DNA from: JAIOQJ01 sp963718635
GTDB taxonomy: Bacteria > Planctomycetota > Planctomycetia > Gemmatales > Gemmataceae
Assembly: GCA_963718635.1 (NCBI GenBank)
Contig: OY970367.1
Coordinates: 3,348,001 to 3,412,000 of the forward strand
DNA: 64,000 bases
Direction of reading: 5' to 3'
The position numbers and the translations under genes were made by a program. A model generated the notes under the pieces. That model ran no database searches and was not told the DNA's origin. It saw only the letters and a list, made by a program, of their open reading frames with translations. Of this stretch, positions 35,947-45,261 are shown one piece after another (position 1 is the first letter of the stretch; every line of letters begins with the position of its first letter).

Positions 35947-37313
35947 TCAGCTCATCAACGCGTCGCTTACCGTGGGCGACGCACTGGATGGCAACAAGAG
36001 CCCGAGCGATCGCATCGCGAAGAAGCGGTCGAACATGGCTTGAAAAGTGCTCGAATAAAGCGTGCCCGCCCGGTCGTTCGTCTGGGCGACGGTCCAGCCG
36101 TCGCCGGCCACCCAAGGCGTTGAGCCGCAGAAGATGGCGACGGATGGGCCGCCGTTGTAGAGGGCGGTCATCGGGGCCATCGCCATTCCGTCGATGAAGA
36201 GATTCGAGCCGGCTGTGATGCCAGTCGACACGCGAAGGCGCAGCTGTACGCCCAGTGGAATCAAACGCGGCAGGCGGAAAACGGCACTGTAGGATGCCCA
36301 CGAACTGGTCAGGCTGGGAACGCTGAACGCCATGCTGTTGGCATTGCCGGCATCATCGTGGATGACCGTGCCGCTTCCATTAACCAGCTCCAACGTAAGC
36401 GCTCCGGCGGCGGGCACGACATCGACCTTGGCCGAGAAGTGAACAGCGTAAGAACGTTCCGGCAGCAGGACCGCCGGCGTGCCAACCGTGGCGTTGATGA
36501 AGCTTTGGGCCAGCGCGACCAAGGCGCCGCCTCCTATCACTTTGAGTGAATAAGCGCCGCTGTAGACCGTTGTGCCTTCACGCAGGATGTCGGTGGCCCA
36601 TGTGCCCACAGCCAGGGTCCAATTGTTGAGCGCTAGCGGTGAGCCGGACCAGTTTTCGAAATCGCTGTTAGTCAACAGATTACCGCCTGCATTACTCGAT
36701 GCGCTTGCAATTGATGTGATAACCGCGTTGGCGCCGCTGCCCGTCGGCCAGTTATCCAAACTCGGGTCGCCCTGATCGGGCTGGCCGACATAGTTGAAAA
36801 TCTCGTTGCCTGGCAAGGCCCCACCCGTTTGGGAATCTGTGGTGCAAAGCAGCGCCGCCGTCTCAGCAACGATGTTTTCCTGCACCCGGCCATCGCCGCG
36901 CACGATATTCAGGACGATCGCTCCGTTGCCCTGGTTGCTCGATAAGGCAGTTGCCGTAGCGCCGACGGTACATAATGCCGTTGATTGAGCGGCGGAGGTC
37001 ATCTGCGAAACAAGCTCGTGCAGTGCCGCGGGCAGCGTCGTGCCGCGCGCCGGATTGTCCGCCGCGACCATCTCTAAGAGGGTGTTGGCGCGATCGCTTG
37101 CAGCGTCGGAAAAATCACACTGACCCCTTGTCTGCCCGCCAGACTTTGCAAAGGCAAGAGGGCGGCGGCATCGCGCAGGCCATCGTATTGGGCCATGATT
37201 GCTTCGATGTTCGTCGGCACGGTCGCCTGATAGGCGTTCATCAAACGCACAAACTTGAAGACCTTGCCCAAGCGGGTAAACAGCCCGCCCGAGCCGGTGA
37301 GAGGAATGGACAT
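35947..37313 (-). CDS. Tail-region protein with jelly-roll-like domain (frameshifted)
   Basis: The N-terminal 68 residues or so (MSIPLTGSGGLFTRLGKVFK to GVSVIF) lie in one frame and the next 387 in another. Restoring one T in a five-T run (37110-37114 on the plus strand) gives SDAASDRANTLLEMVAADNPARG and an uninterrupted protein of about 454 residues. The middle (GGNLLTNSDFENWSGSPLALNNW to GIGAGSNLFIDG-type strands) resembles carbohydrate-binding beta-jelly-roll modules common in phage fibres. Likely a receptor-binding or fibre protein. Confidence 0.7.
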
Positions 37314-37361
37314 GGAGGGACTCCGTTGTGAGAGATAACGTCTCGTTACCAGCAATTAATG

Positions 37362-37557
37362 CTCGTTACCAGGCTCTGCCTGGTAACGGGTCGTCGAGGC
37401 TCTGCCTCGATGGAACGTAATTAGACGAGCTTCTTCGCAAACGACGAGCGCCACGAAGCAGAAGACTTGGACTCTCGTTACCAAACACTGCCTTTAGGTC
37501 TCATACGCGAGGCAGAGCCTCGACGACCCGTTACCAGGCAGAGCCTGGTAACGAGAT
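37362..37557. repeat. GTTACCAGGCTCTGCC-family elements
   Basis: A half element at 37362-37412 and a second one at 37507-37557 enclose about 95 bases without recognisable content. Together they look like the two ends of a long element with a different centre. Confidence 0.75.
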
Positions 37558-37617
37558 TAGGGCTTGGTAACGAGGTTAAAATCTCTGGTCGCTTACGCTC
37601 CCGGCTCGCCTGATGCA

Positions 37618-39297
37618 TCACGGTGCTACCGCGGGCGCTTGAATCGGCGTGGCATCGCCTACGCTGAAGATCGTGTTCACCTGGTCGTTGAGCGCTTGCC
37701 GAGCGGCGTGATTGACAAACAAATCGCCGATGGGAATAGCGCCGTCGGCACGTTCCAAATCCGCTGCCCAAGGCGCGACGGCCGCTTGCATCTTCACCAG
37801 AGCGGGCTTCTTGAAGCCGAACTCATAGCTGCCGGCCACGCGATAGCGATACGCGCCGCCGGGCATGGTTTCGATCATTCCCGGCATCAATTCCGATTTC
37901 AGCAGCACTGGCCCGGCATCCGCTTGGAGATCACTGGAGGGAATCGCCGGCGGCTCGCCGATGCGCTCCGCCGCCCACTCCAACACGAGACGCAACGTCG
38001 GCTGGGAGACGTGGCAGAAAGCTATATCCGCGCCATCGGCAGTGCCCGGAAGCTCGACGATGCCCGGTCGAGACACATAGCGCGGGCGGACTTCATAGTG
38101 GGTGTAAATGCCGCCGGAAATGAAGAGGCTTTCGTCTGTGGGGATCGTTGCAACTCTCGCCACGAAGTAAGTAGTGGCGTTGGCCATGGCGCCGGCATTC
38201 GGCGTCACGTTGCCGCGAACCTGCTGCGCCAGCCGTTGAACAAAGGCTGGTGACGAAGCACTATTTGGTGGTGCGTAACTGTTGGCAGAGCCCTCGCTGC
38301 GCAATGGGAAATCGGGCAAACCATTGTCAGTCGGCCAAGGTAGTCGGCTGTAGTGGTCGTAATTACTATTGGAGCCGTTGGCTGTTAGTCCTTTGGCATA
38401 GTTGCGCAGCATGGCCCGGGCCGATACATCGACACCGTTAGCCATGTAGCGATGCTTTACACTCAGCTCGGCAGAAAACCGACCATTGACGACGTTCATC
38501 CCCGCCGATTGCAGTCGTTGGATGGCCAGCGACACCGCTTGCAGAATCATGGCGTTGGTGGGCGTTATCTTGCTGCCCAGCAGCCGCACGTTGGCCTGGC
38601 CGGTGCGATAGGCGCCCGGCAGCGTTTGCGTCTCGATGAACTCCCCATCGGCCGAGACTGTAGGTGATGGCGGTGTCTGCATCACTTCGCGATCTTCGAT
38701 CGTGTAGGTCATGGCCAGACCGTCGCTTTGCAATGCGAAAACAGCCCGTTCCCGCACAAAATTGATTGCTACCGGCGGCGTGACGGCGTCGCGGAAATCG
38801 TCGGGTGAAGTGTGACCGGCGCCGCCAAGGACGATTACCGTGCCGGTGCGCTTGGTGCGTGCTAGCCATTGGTTGTCACGCGTCTCTTCATCGCGCCAAC
38901 GATTGCTGATGTAGCCATCGGCGGGCACGACTTCGCAACGATACGTGACCACCGTAAAGCCGACGTGGATGGCGTTGATGCCATCGATGCGATTGATGGA
39001 AGTGATTTGCGGGAAGGGGCCGTTCTTCACGTCGGTCGTATCATCGGCGGCAATAATCACCGCATCGGTTTGAAACAGCAACGCGCAGCGCGGCTGCTCC
39101 AACAGCTGTTGGGCGTTCACCCAGCGCGTGGCCGCGGGGATACTCGAAGCCGGGTCGGCCAACAGATGCCCTTGCACGTGGATCGTGATTTTGGTGCAAA
39201 GGTAATCCTGCCCATCCTCGGACATCTGATCTTCGTAGACCACTTCTTTGGTGGAGAGGTAACCGATGTCAACGCCGTTATATTTGAGTGAGGACAT
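37618..39297 (-). CDS. Large phage structural protein, 559 aa, unknown
   Basis: Starts MSSLKYNGVDIGYLSTKEVVYEDQMSEDG. It is the second-largest structural protein of the module. Recurrent strand-rich segments include ITIHVQGHLL, YRYRVAGSYEFGF and LRLVLEWAAERIG, and no transmembrane region or coiled coil is present. It stands where a tape-measure gene would be expected but lacks the helical repeats of one. A tail-tube, baseplate or tail-completion function is possible. A copy of the CCCCTAAGCT motif abuts its start codon. Confidence 0.65.
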   Translation of the reverse strand: MSSLKYNGVDIGYLSTKEVVYEDQMSEDGQDYLCTKITIHVQGHLLADPASSIPAATRWVNAQQLLEQPRCALLFQTDAVIIAADDTTDVKNGPFPQITSINRIDGINAIHVGFTVVTYRCEVVPADGYISNRWRDEETRDNQWLARTKRTGTVIVLGGAGHTSPDDFRDAVTPPVAINFVRERAVFALQSDGLAMTYTIEDREVMQTPPSPTVSADGEFIETQTLPGAYRTGQANVRLLGSKITPTNAMILQAVSLAIQRLQSAGMNVVNGRFSAELSVKHRYMANGVDVSARAMLRNYAKGLTANGSNSNYDHYSRLPWPTDNGLPDFPLRSEGSANSYAPPNSASSPAFVQRLAQQVRGNVTPNAGAMANATTYFVARVATIPTDESLFISGGIYTHYEVRPRYVSRPGIVELPGTADGADIAFCHVSQPTLRLVLEWAAERIGEPPAIPSSDLQADAGPVLLKSELMPGMIETMPGGAYRYRVAGSYEFGFKKPALVKMQAAVAPWAADLERADGAIPIGDLFVNHAARQALNDQVNTIFSVGDATPIQAPAVAP

Positions 39298-39313
39298 ATA
39301 TTAGCTTAGGGGA
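39298..39313 (-). promoter_or_regulatory. Shared motif copy 2 (CCCCTAAGCT core)
   Basis: On the minus strand TCCCCTAAGCTAATAT runs directly into the ATG at 39297. There is no Shine-Dalgarno between motif and start. Confidence 0.6.
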
Positions 39314-39375
39314 GGTGAAAATAATATTGGCAAAAAGTGTGTGTTGGTGAGCCGTGGGCCGTGAGCCGTTTGGCT

Positions 39376-39562
39376 TTGAGCCTGAAGGGCTCATTCTGTC
39401 AGCCCAGGCCTCCGTCCCGGCTTGCCGGGACGGAGGCCTGGGACCACGCATTCGCGAAGATATCGGCCCTGAAAGGGCCGTTCGTTGCCGGCATACCCAG
39501 GCCTTCGTCCCTTTCAGGGACTTCGTCCTGGGCTGACAGAACGAGCCTTTCAGGCTCGAAGG
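39376..39562. repeat. GGCCTGGG-type palindromic cassette
   Basis: A pair of cassettes (GAGCCTGAAGGGCTC, CCCAGGCC/GGCCTGGG with TCCCGGCTTGCCGGGA, GGCCCTGAAAGGGCC, then a reversed set). It is the only copy of this family inside the phage-like region. The rest of 39314-39807 shows only short repeat fragments (GAAGCGTCAGCGAGG units). Confidence 0.75.
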
Positions 39563-39807
39563 CGCATGCAATCATCTCGTTGGCGAGCCGAGCTGCGTAA
39601 GCTGCCGGGTGAATTTCGGTGAAAGACACGCGCAACCGACACTAACCCGAAGCGTCAGCGAGGTAGGCCCCGAAGCGTTAGCGAGGTTCTGCTCGGCCCG
39701 TTTTTTGGACATAACGCTGACGCTTCGGTGATTGCCTCGCTAACACGTCGGGTTGGTGTGTTGCGCTAATTTTCGAACATCCGCAGCAAGCCAAAATTGG
39801 TAAGCGA

Positions 39808-40212
39808 TCAAACAGGCTTACGGCCAAACCAGTCGTTTGCGAAATCACTGCCTGTAGTTTGCTCTTCGAAAGGAAACGCCGCTTCATGAGGCGTTGCAAG
39901 AGGTGTGAGAAGCGAATCCCCTCGCGGCATCAAAGCGGCGCGAACCGTTGCCAGCAAGCGCTCTTCGAACGCGTGCGATGCGGATGATGCTCGTTCATCG
40001 GGCAAAGAGACTTCGCTCGATCTGACGGAAGTGGCTGCTGCACTTTGGGACGCCGCAGGAGCAGCCGGGTAAGAAATCGGGCGACTATCATTTTCATCGG
40101 CCAACGGCGCTTTAAGAGCCAGCCAAGCGCTAGTCGTATCATCGCTCGCCTCTTCAGGCTCACCCATCGCCTTGAGCAGCCGTCCGATAGCTTTCACCAA
40201 GTCAGTTTCCAT
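39808..40212 (-). CDS. Unknown phage-module protein, 134 aa
   Basis: Begins METDLVKAIGRLLKAMGEPEE. Helical, Ala/Ser-rich with a low-complexity middle (YPAAPAASQSAAATS). It overlaps the preceding gene by 11 bases, and the pair lies between the tail-tube-like gene and the large structural gene, the usual place of tail-assembly chaperones. I see no slippery heptamer at the overlap, so this is not clearly a programmed frameshift pair. Confidence 0.6.
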   Translation of the reverse strand: METDLVKAIGRLLKAMGEPEEASDDTTSAWLALKAPLADENDSRPISYPAAPAASQSAAATSVRSSEVSLPDERASSASHAFEERLLATVRAALMPRGDSLLTPLATPHEAAFPFEEQTTGSDFANDWFGRKPV

Positions 40213-40717
40213 GGGCCGTTCCTCTCCAGGCGCGCTTAATGGCCTTCTCGATTAGGCTTGTCTGCATAGCCGCAATGCGTTCGCGGGCGAACCATAGGCC
40301 GCTCCATTGGCGCTGGGTCAATCCGTGAGGAAGAGCCCCGCAGGCGCCGGCAATTTCGATGATCGGCGCTGCTTCGTCTAACAGTTGTTGTCGAAGTTCC
40401 AACAATTGCGCAAGAACTTCCAGGCAAGCGCTGGGCGGCAAGCTCTTGCTGAGACTAAAGGCGCTGCGAGCCGCCTCAACAAGCACCTTAATGGCTCGAT
40501 CGCGCTGCTGATTTGCTTGATGCAGCAAATGCTCGGGTATGCCCTCGGGCACTTCCGGCAGCTTCAAGTAAGCAATCAACTCGCGCCAGCGCGGCCGGAT
40601 CGCTTCCAATTTGCGATCGAGCGTGATGGGATTGACGCTGCGCCAATAGCAGCCATCCCAATAGTGACACAATAGACGGTTGCGAAAAAGCAGGCGGTAG
40701 ATGAAGTGGTAGAGCAT
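40202..40717 (-). CDS. Unknown phage-module protein, 171 aa
   Basis: Begins MLYHFIYRLLFRNRLLCHYWDGCYW, then ITLDRKLEAIRPRWRELIAYLKLPE and a helical tail. The fold is not recognised; its position after the tube gene suggests tail assembly. The start at 40717 is chosen because the longer frame extends into the palindrome at 40734. Confidence 0.6.
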   Translation of the reverse strand: MLYHFIYRLLFRNRLLCHYWDGCYWRSVNPITLDRKLEAIRPRWRELIAYLKLPEVPEGIPEHLLHQANQQRDRAIKVLVEAARSAFSLSKSLPPSACLEVLAQLLELRQQLLDEAAPIIEIAGACGALPHGLTQRQWSGLWFARERIAAMQTSLIEKAIKRAWRGTAHGN

Positions 40718-40733
40718 GTCTTTTCGTCTTGTA

Positions 40734-40804
40734 GGGTGGGTGAAGGCTTTGCGCAACCCACCCGTATGCCAAAGTGGTGGGCTTCGCAAAGCCTTCACCC
40801 ACCC
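40734..40804. repeat. Palindrome with GGGTGGGTGAAGGCTTTGCG arms
   Basis: Arms of about 24 bases (GGGTGGGTGAAGGCTTTGCG against its complement) enclose a CCGTATGCC centre. It separates two phage-module genes on the same strand. Confidence 0.8.
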
Positions 40805-40815
40805 CACAAAATCAC

Positions 40816-41310
40816 TCAAAACACATTATCAAACAGCTTTACCGTCGATGCGTCGAGCAAACTCCCAATTCCAGCGAAGGCGTAGAACTCTAAGTCAATC
40901 AGTGAAAACTCGGTGCTGATTGCATCTGTTCGCGGGCGCAAGACGCAGTTGTAAAATGTCCACGGCAAATAGTTGGAAGGGATCATCAGCTTGAACGTGT
41001 TGCCCGATGCTCCCAGCGGCAAACCGATGGGGCCGAGGGCGCCCGGCGAGGATGCTCCGCGCTGTTCGATTTGGGCCAGCACGGCGGGATCATGCTGCGC
41101 CAGCGACATACGTATCACGGCATCTTTGCCCATATTCTGCACGTCAACAGGAACGTGGCTGCCGCCGTTGTCGGCCGTGATTTTGCTGTCGTAGTGATTG
41201 ATGGTGATGCGAATGCGATCGCGGGCTATGCCCAGAGCCGCACGCCCGCCCGGCGCCGAGCTGCCGATATAGACGACCGCCGGCCCATTCACCTGATAGA
41301 GTACGCCCAT
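40816..41310 (-). CDS. Phage tail-tube-like protein
   Basis: 164 residues beginning MGVLYQVNGPAVVYIGSSAPG, with alternating strands (IRITINHYDSKITADNGGSH, VIRMSLAQHD) and NYLPWTFYNCVLRPR, resembling small tail-tube subunits of long-tailed phages. Follows the connector gene in transcription order. The start at 41310 is taken because AAGGAAC precedes it. Confidence 0.65.
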   Translation of the reverse strand: MGVLYQVNGPAVVYIGSSAPGGRAALGIARDRIRITINHYDSKITADNGGSHVPVDVQNMGKDAVIRMSLAQHDPAVLAQIEQRGASSPGALGPIGLPLGASGNTFKLMIPSNYLPWTFYNCVLRPRTDAISTEFSLIDLEFYAFAGIGSLLDASTVKLFDNVF

Positions 41311-41348
41311 GATGGTAAGTTCCTTCGTATTGTTAATCGCCGGTGTCG

Positions 41349-41447
41349 GGCTCGCCATAGGCTCGCGGTTAACGTCGCCTGTTAGCCGCGAGCCTATGGC
41401 GAGCGTCGGCACGCGATCGCGCTCGCCATAGGCTCGCGGCTAACGGG
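41349..41447. repeat. TAGGCTCGCGGTTAACG-type inverted repeats
   Basis: Three copies of a unit containing GCTCGCCATAGGCTCGCGG, one reversed, form two overlapping palindromes. Confidence 0.7.
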
Positions 41448-41453
41448 CAGCGG

Positions 41454-41954
41454 TTAACGGGTAAACCGATTACCAAAGAACCGCCCCGCTTCGACGCTCA
41501 CGCGGTCGTGTTCGAAATCCGAGGCGCCCGGTAGCCCGGCATCGGCCACTTCTTGCAAACCAAAGATCCGCTCGCCGAGGCGCAGACGCTCCAACAGGTC
41601 TAAGGCCGCCTGGGCGCCAGCAACTCCGCTGGGGTTGGCATCAGGCCAGCGTCGTTGAGTGATGCGCCAAAAGGCAAGATCGGCTGTCAATTTTTGCAAC
41701 AGCGCCTGCGTTGAACCATTAAGCGCATTGAGATCGCTCGGCGTATAGCGCCCGCTGACCAGGCAGGCCGCCTCGACCTCCCCCGAGGCAACCAGCAGCA
41801 GAGTCGCCAACTTGGCGTTCCCCTGCACCGTCGCTTCATCGGCCAGGCGCGTATCATCATCGCTCAACAAGTCGGCGACATTTCGCCAATCGTGAAACGT
41901 GGTGAAAAGAGTATTGGAACAATAAGGCGTCGATGAGCTAAGTGGTGTTGGCAT
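41454..41954 (-). CDS. DUF1320-like head-tail connector protein
   Basis: 166 residues. The core (WRNVADLLSDDDTRLADEATVQGNAKLATLLLVASGEVEAACLVSGRYTPSDL) matches the pattern of the Mu gp36-like/DUF1320 connectors that bind the head vertex after packaging. The motif copy at 41955 directly abuts the start codon, with no Shine-Dalgarno between. It lies downstream of the capsid genes as expected. Confidence 0.7.
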   Translation of the reverse strand: MPTPLSSSTPYCSNTLFTTFHDWRNVADLLSDDDTRLADEATVQGNAKLATLLLVASGEVEAACLVSGRYTPSDLNALNGSTQALLQKLTADLAFWRITQRRWPDANPSGVAGAQAALDLLERLRLGERIFGLQEVADAGLPGASDFEHDRVSVEAGRFFGNRFTR

Positions 41955-41974
41955 GCACTAGCTTAGGGGCGCTG
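41955..41974 (-). promoter_or_regulatory. Shared motif copy 3 (CCCCTAAGCT core)
   Basis: On the minus strand CAGCGCCCCTAAGCTAGTGC ends exactly at the start codon of the connector gene. Four such copies abut ATG (39298, 41955, 46288, 57734), and two lie 24 and about 30 bases upstream of theirs (32943, 51361). In most, A-rich DNA lies upstream of the motif. Genes without a copy have ordinary Shine-Dalgarno sequences. A promoter for the phage sigma factor, with leaderless or near-leaderless transcripts, is my preferred reading. Confidence 0.65.
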
Positions 41975-42004
41975 GTTTTGTGATTTGGCTTTTATGCTTT
42001 TAAT

Positions 42005-42090
42005 TTGAGATTTGCAATTTGCAATTGTCAATTTGCAATGCCTTTTCAAATAAACGCATTGCAAATTGACAATTGCAAACTGCAAATTTG
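42005..42090. repeat. ATTTGCAATTGTCAATTTGCAATG inverted repeat
   Basis: AT-rich palindrome, GCAATTTGCAATTGTC...GACAATTGCAAACTGC around a CAAATAAACG loop. A second copy lies at 43435-43513, so the Fic gene is bracketed by the two copies. The AT-rich composition contrasts with the GC-rich families. Confidence 0.8.
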
Positions 42091-43170
42091 TTAGAGCAGC
42101 ATCTCGTATCGCTCGCTAAGCCGATAGCTGCGTCCCTTCGTCGATGGGTTCTCGATCAGCAGAAATCCTTCGTTCACCCATTTCAGACACAAGAGCGAAG
42201 CCATTCGCGGCTTCATCTTGAAGTATGTTGCCACGTCCTTCGTCGTAGCAATGCGAGTGCGCTGGAAAAGGCCCAGTGCGTTTCGTTGTCGTGGCGTCAG
42301 GTTGCGGAGAACGCGGCTAGTATCCCGCAGCGAACCTCCGTGGGCTTCTTCAGCGCGCAGTCGCAGTTTGGCAAAGGCGTTCGCCATCGCCTTGCAGAAG
42401 TATTCCATGAATGGAGTCAAATCAGCCTCGGCACGTCCAAAGTAGTAGTTATGGCTCGGTCCTAGCGCAAGCCCGCTGTAATAGCCGTCGAGGTTAGCCG
42501 CATAGTATTCTTCGAGAGAGAAGATTCCGTTGAGCCCATAGCCGTTGCGGTGCAGAAGCAGCGTAGTGAGAAGTCGGGCGGTGCGGCCGTTGCCATCGAA
42601 GTAGGGATGAATCGTCGCGAACTGATAGTGAGCGACGGCTGCGATGACGGGTATGGGAAGTTCGCCTTCGCTCAAAGCCGCGTTCGCCCAGCGCAGCAGT
42701 TCCTTCATCAATCGGGGGACATCCTTCGCTTCCGGCGGCATATAGACCGTTTTTCCGGTGCGGGAATCGCGGATCACGTTTTGGCCGTCTCGGTAAGGAG
42801 TGGCCTTTGCCCGACCGGTCATCACTAGACCATGGATCGTCTGAACCTCTTTTTGTGCCAGTTGCGCTTTGCGGCGGCCCAGCCGCTCCGTGTGTTCGAG
42901 CGCCACGAAATAGTGCCGGACCTCCGCCTCATCGCGCTCCCGACCGGGGAAATTCCCTTCGCCTTCAACGACTTGTTGAACCTGAGCAGCTGTCAGCCGG
43001 TTGCCTTCAATCTGCGTCGAATAATGCGTTGCCAGCAGGCGAGCCGTCCGCCGGAGCGATTCAAGCATCGGCGCCGTCAGCGGCAGAGTCCCCACCACCT
43101 GGCGATCCGCCTCGATGGCCATGAGCGCCTTGGCAACCTTCGGGGTGATGCGAAATACGGGATCGAACAT
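42091..43170 (-). CDS. Fic-domain protein (AMPylase-like)
   Basis: 359 residues. The Fic core motif is HPYFDGNGRTARLL (HxFxxGNGR type, catalytic His about residue 190), and the N-terminal inhibitory helix STQIEGNRL carries the SxxxEGN pattern, so this is a self-inhibited Fic enzyme. A C-terminal winged-helix segment (LTPRQRNALGLFQRTRIATTKDVATYF) suggests autoregulation or DNA binding. Fic enzymes usually transfer AMP to a hydroxyl group of a target. It stands between the capsid gene and the connector and is bracketed by AT-rich repeats, indicating insertion into the morphogenesis genes. Confidence 0.9.
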   Translation of the reverse strand: MFDPVFRITPKVAKALMAIEADRQVVGTLPLTAPMLESLRRTARLLATHYSTQIEGNRLTAAQVQQVVEGEGNFPGRERDEAEVRHYFVALEHTERLGRRKAQLAQKEVQTIHGLVMTGRAKATPYRDGQNVIRDSRTGKTVYMPPEAKDVPRLMKELLRWANAALSEGELPIPVIAAVAHYQFATIHPYFDGNGRTARLLTTLLLHRNGYGLNGIFSLEEYYAANLDGYYSGLALGPSHNYYFGRAEADLTPFMEYFCKAMANAFAKLRLRAEEAHGGSLRDTSRVLRNLTPRQRNALGLFQRTRIATTKDVATYFKMKPRMASLLCLKWVNEGFLLIENPSTKGRSYRLSERYEMLL

Positions 43171-43231
43171 GACAATCGCAGGTTAGGAACATGTCGAGAA
43201 ACTGTCAAGAAAGTGTTAAGAAAGCAATTCT

Positions 43232-43513
43232 GTTTAGCCGCGGCTCGCAGGCTTTGCGGAGAGTCGCGTGCAGCCCCGATGTCCTCGCACTATATCTACG
43301 CGAGGCGAGCCAGGAGCGTAAGCGACTGGAGTTTTCGGGTGTGTAAACTCCGGTCGCTCACGCTCCCGGCTCGCCTGATGCCCTGCGCGACTCTTCGCAA
43401 AGCCTCCTCGACTCTACTAACGCGCTCGATTGTTAATTTGCAATTTGCAATTATCAATTTGCAATGTTTTGTTAGATAAAAACATTGCAAATTGACAATT
43501 GCAAATTGCAAAT
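43232..43513. repeat. Inverted repeats upstream of the Fic gene
   Basis: Between the Fic and capsid genes lie a GAGTCG-type palindrome around 43235-43410 (GCAGGCTTTGCGGAGAGTCG, and GGCGAGCCAGGAGCGTAAGC with its inverted partner) and an AT-rich AATTGCAAATTG palindrome at 43435-43513, related to the one at 42005. No gene in this 348-base gap. Confidence 0.7.
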
Positions 43514-43518
43514 CGATA

Positions 43519-44586
43519 TCACGCCGTGGCCGCTGTCACCAGATATCCGCTCGCGGTGCAGGTCACCGCTTCGTAGGTGTCTTCGACAACGCGGCCATAG
43601 GTGAGCCTATCCCATTCGTCGCGCTTTGCTTCCACGGTCATTTCATCCTGCCACCAGAACATGCTGAGCGTGCTGAAAGAGGGCGCTGCGTAGATGCCTT
43701 CCATCTCGCCGACGCGGGAAGCCACGAGCAGCGTTTGATCGGGCATGGCATAGGTGCGCGTGAGCGCGCCGCCGACCCGGCTGGTGGTGCGCACGCAGTT
43801 TTCCACGATGATGCGGTAGCCGTAGAGCGAGCTCGGCAGGCCATATTTGCCGTTGGGCGATTGGCCTTCTTCGATTTCCGACTGGGCAAAGTACGAGCCT
43901 TTGATGTAATCGTGGATCTCGGGCGATGCGGCGATCTTGGCGGCAGTCGTCGGATTGATGATGACGAAGAACTTCTCCGGATCGCTATCGACCACGCCAA
44001 GCGTATCCATGTTGATCAGGTTGGCGATGGCGCCCAGCGCCGTCTTCAGATGCGGGTTGGTGCTGCTCCCGGCATCGAGCAATCCACCGCTGATCGCGGT
44101 AGCGGTATTGGTGTGGTCGTGCATCAAGCTGTTCGGGTCGCCCGATTGCTGCCAGTTGGCCGGGTTGGTCGCCGTCGCCAACATGCGGATGGTGCGGGCC
44201 GTCATGCACTGGGCGGCTTTGTTCTGGCTGTGCTGTTCCACAATCGGCCAGACCGCCTGCTTCACCGACTTGTCGCCCAGGCGAAACTTATACGATTTTC
44301 GCATGGTGGTGAAGGGAACGAAGTTGAAGCTCTCCGTGCCGCTGTCGCTGGAGCGATCGGGTTGGCCGTCGGGCCACTCGAAATCCTGTGTGTTGATGAC
44401 GCGGGCGGCATCCTGAGATGTAATTTTCAAGTAATAGGCGATGGAAGCGGGCGTTTCCACGTATTGCACGTATTTGGGCAGATGAAACTGCTTCGCGTTG
44501 CGCGAAAAGCCGATGCGCAGCCGGCCGGAAATATCCGGAGGCACGAAGGTATTGGTTCCCGAAGGAAAGCCGGGGCCTGTTGGCAT
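43519..44586 (-). CDS. Major capsid protein (phage-like)
   Basis: 355 residues, MPTGPGFPSGTNTFVPPDISGRL onward. The central region with LKTALGAIANLINMDTLGVVDSDPEKFFVIINPTTAAKIAASPEI, a helix-strand P-domain pattern, followed by LYGYRIIVENCV and QTLLVASRVGEMEGI, fits HK97-fold capsid proteins. It comes after the decoration protein and protease-scaffold gene. A good AGGAGC ribosome-binding site supports 44586. Confidence 0.78.
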   Translation of the reverse strand: MPTGPGFPSGTNTFVPPDISGRLRIGFSRNAKQFHLPKYVQYVETPASIAYYLKITSQDAARVINTQDFEWPDGQPDRSSDSGTESFNFVPFTTMRKSYKFRLGDKSVKQAVWPIVEQHSQNKAAQCMTARTIRMLATATNPANWQQSGDPNSLMHDHTNTATAISGGLLDAGSSTNPHLKTALGAIANLINMDTLGVVDSDPEKFFVIINPTTAAKIAASPEIHDYIKGSYFAQSEIEEGQSPNGKYGLPSSLYGYRIIVENCVRTTSRVGGALTRTYAMPDQTLLVASRVGEMEGIYAAPSFSTLSMFWWQDEMTVEAKRDEWDRLTYGRVVEDTYEAVTCTASGYLVTAATA

Positions 44587-44629
44587 GGGAATGCTCCTGG
44601 TTGCTTGATGGAGGAATGAATTAAAACAA

Positions 44630-44775
44630 AGAAGCTTTAGCCACGGATGGAACACGGAAAAACACGGAAAAACACGGATAAAACCAAAATCCGTTGACGA
44701 TGAAGGATGTCGTGAAATCTTTGGGTTTTCACGTCTTATCCGTGTTGAACCCGTGTTCAATCCGTGGCTAAAACG
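44630..44775. repeat. Inverted repeat, AGCCACGGATNNAACACGG type
   Basis: TTAGCCACGGATGGAACACGG at the left is mirrored by CCGTGTTCAATCCGTGGCTA at the right, with tandem AAAACACGG units inside. Related to 29968-30087. Confidence 0.75.
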
Positions 44776-44805
44776 GATTTGGTGTTTGACAGTCGAGCCC
44801 TCACA

Positions 44806-45216
44806 TCAGATTGTGATCTGATGCGGCATCACGAAGACGTTGATGCGCATGCCGGTCGCAGCGCCGGCTTCCAACGCACGAGCGACAATGTTATGAACGC
44901 CCGTCGTTGTAGCCGGAACGAGACGGCCGTTGCCGTCAGCTTCGAGATCGTCGCCGCTGGTGACGGCGCTGCCGAGTTCCGCCAGGGCTACCCGTCCCGG
45001 GCCGATCACCTGCAACTGATCGCCTGCCAATGCGGCGATGGCGGAATCGGAGCCGGGCAGTCCGGGCGCGCCCTTTTGCCCTTCCTGCGCAATGCCGATG
45101 CACTTGGAGCTTGCCGTCGCCTGCACAACCTGGCGATCGGCGCTCACATCAATCTTGACGGCTCGGCACGGGGAAATCGTGCCGCCCGAGCGAAACGCGG
45201 GACCTGGAATTTCCAT
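44806..45216 (-). CDS. Capsid decoration protein-like (DUF2190 type)
   Basis: 136 residues with GPAFRSGGTISPCRAVKIDVSAD, IGIAQEGQKG and a repeated small-residue pattern, as in DUF2190-like capsid cement proteins. It lies between the protease-scaffold and major capsid genes, where such proteins normally sit. Start ribosome-binding site AAGGAGAA. Confidence 0.7.
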   Translation of the reverse strand: MEIPGPAFRSGGTISPCRAVKIDVSADRQVVQATASSKCIGIAQEGQKGAPGLPGSDSAIAALAGDQLQVIGPGRVALAELGSAVTSGDDLEADGNGRLVPATTTGVHNIVARALEAGAATGMRINVFVMPHQITI

Positions 45217-45261
45217 GGGTTCTCCTTGGGGAAAGTTGAGTAATGTTTCCGAAATACTGTT

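Noticed and set aside
39808..40717. Overlapping pair as a programmed-frameshift tail chaperone (G/GT type)
   Set aside because: The overlap contains no slippery heptamer and the two products do not share an N-terminus.
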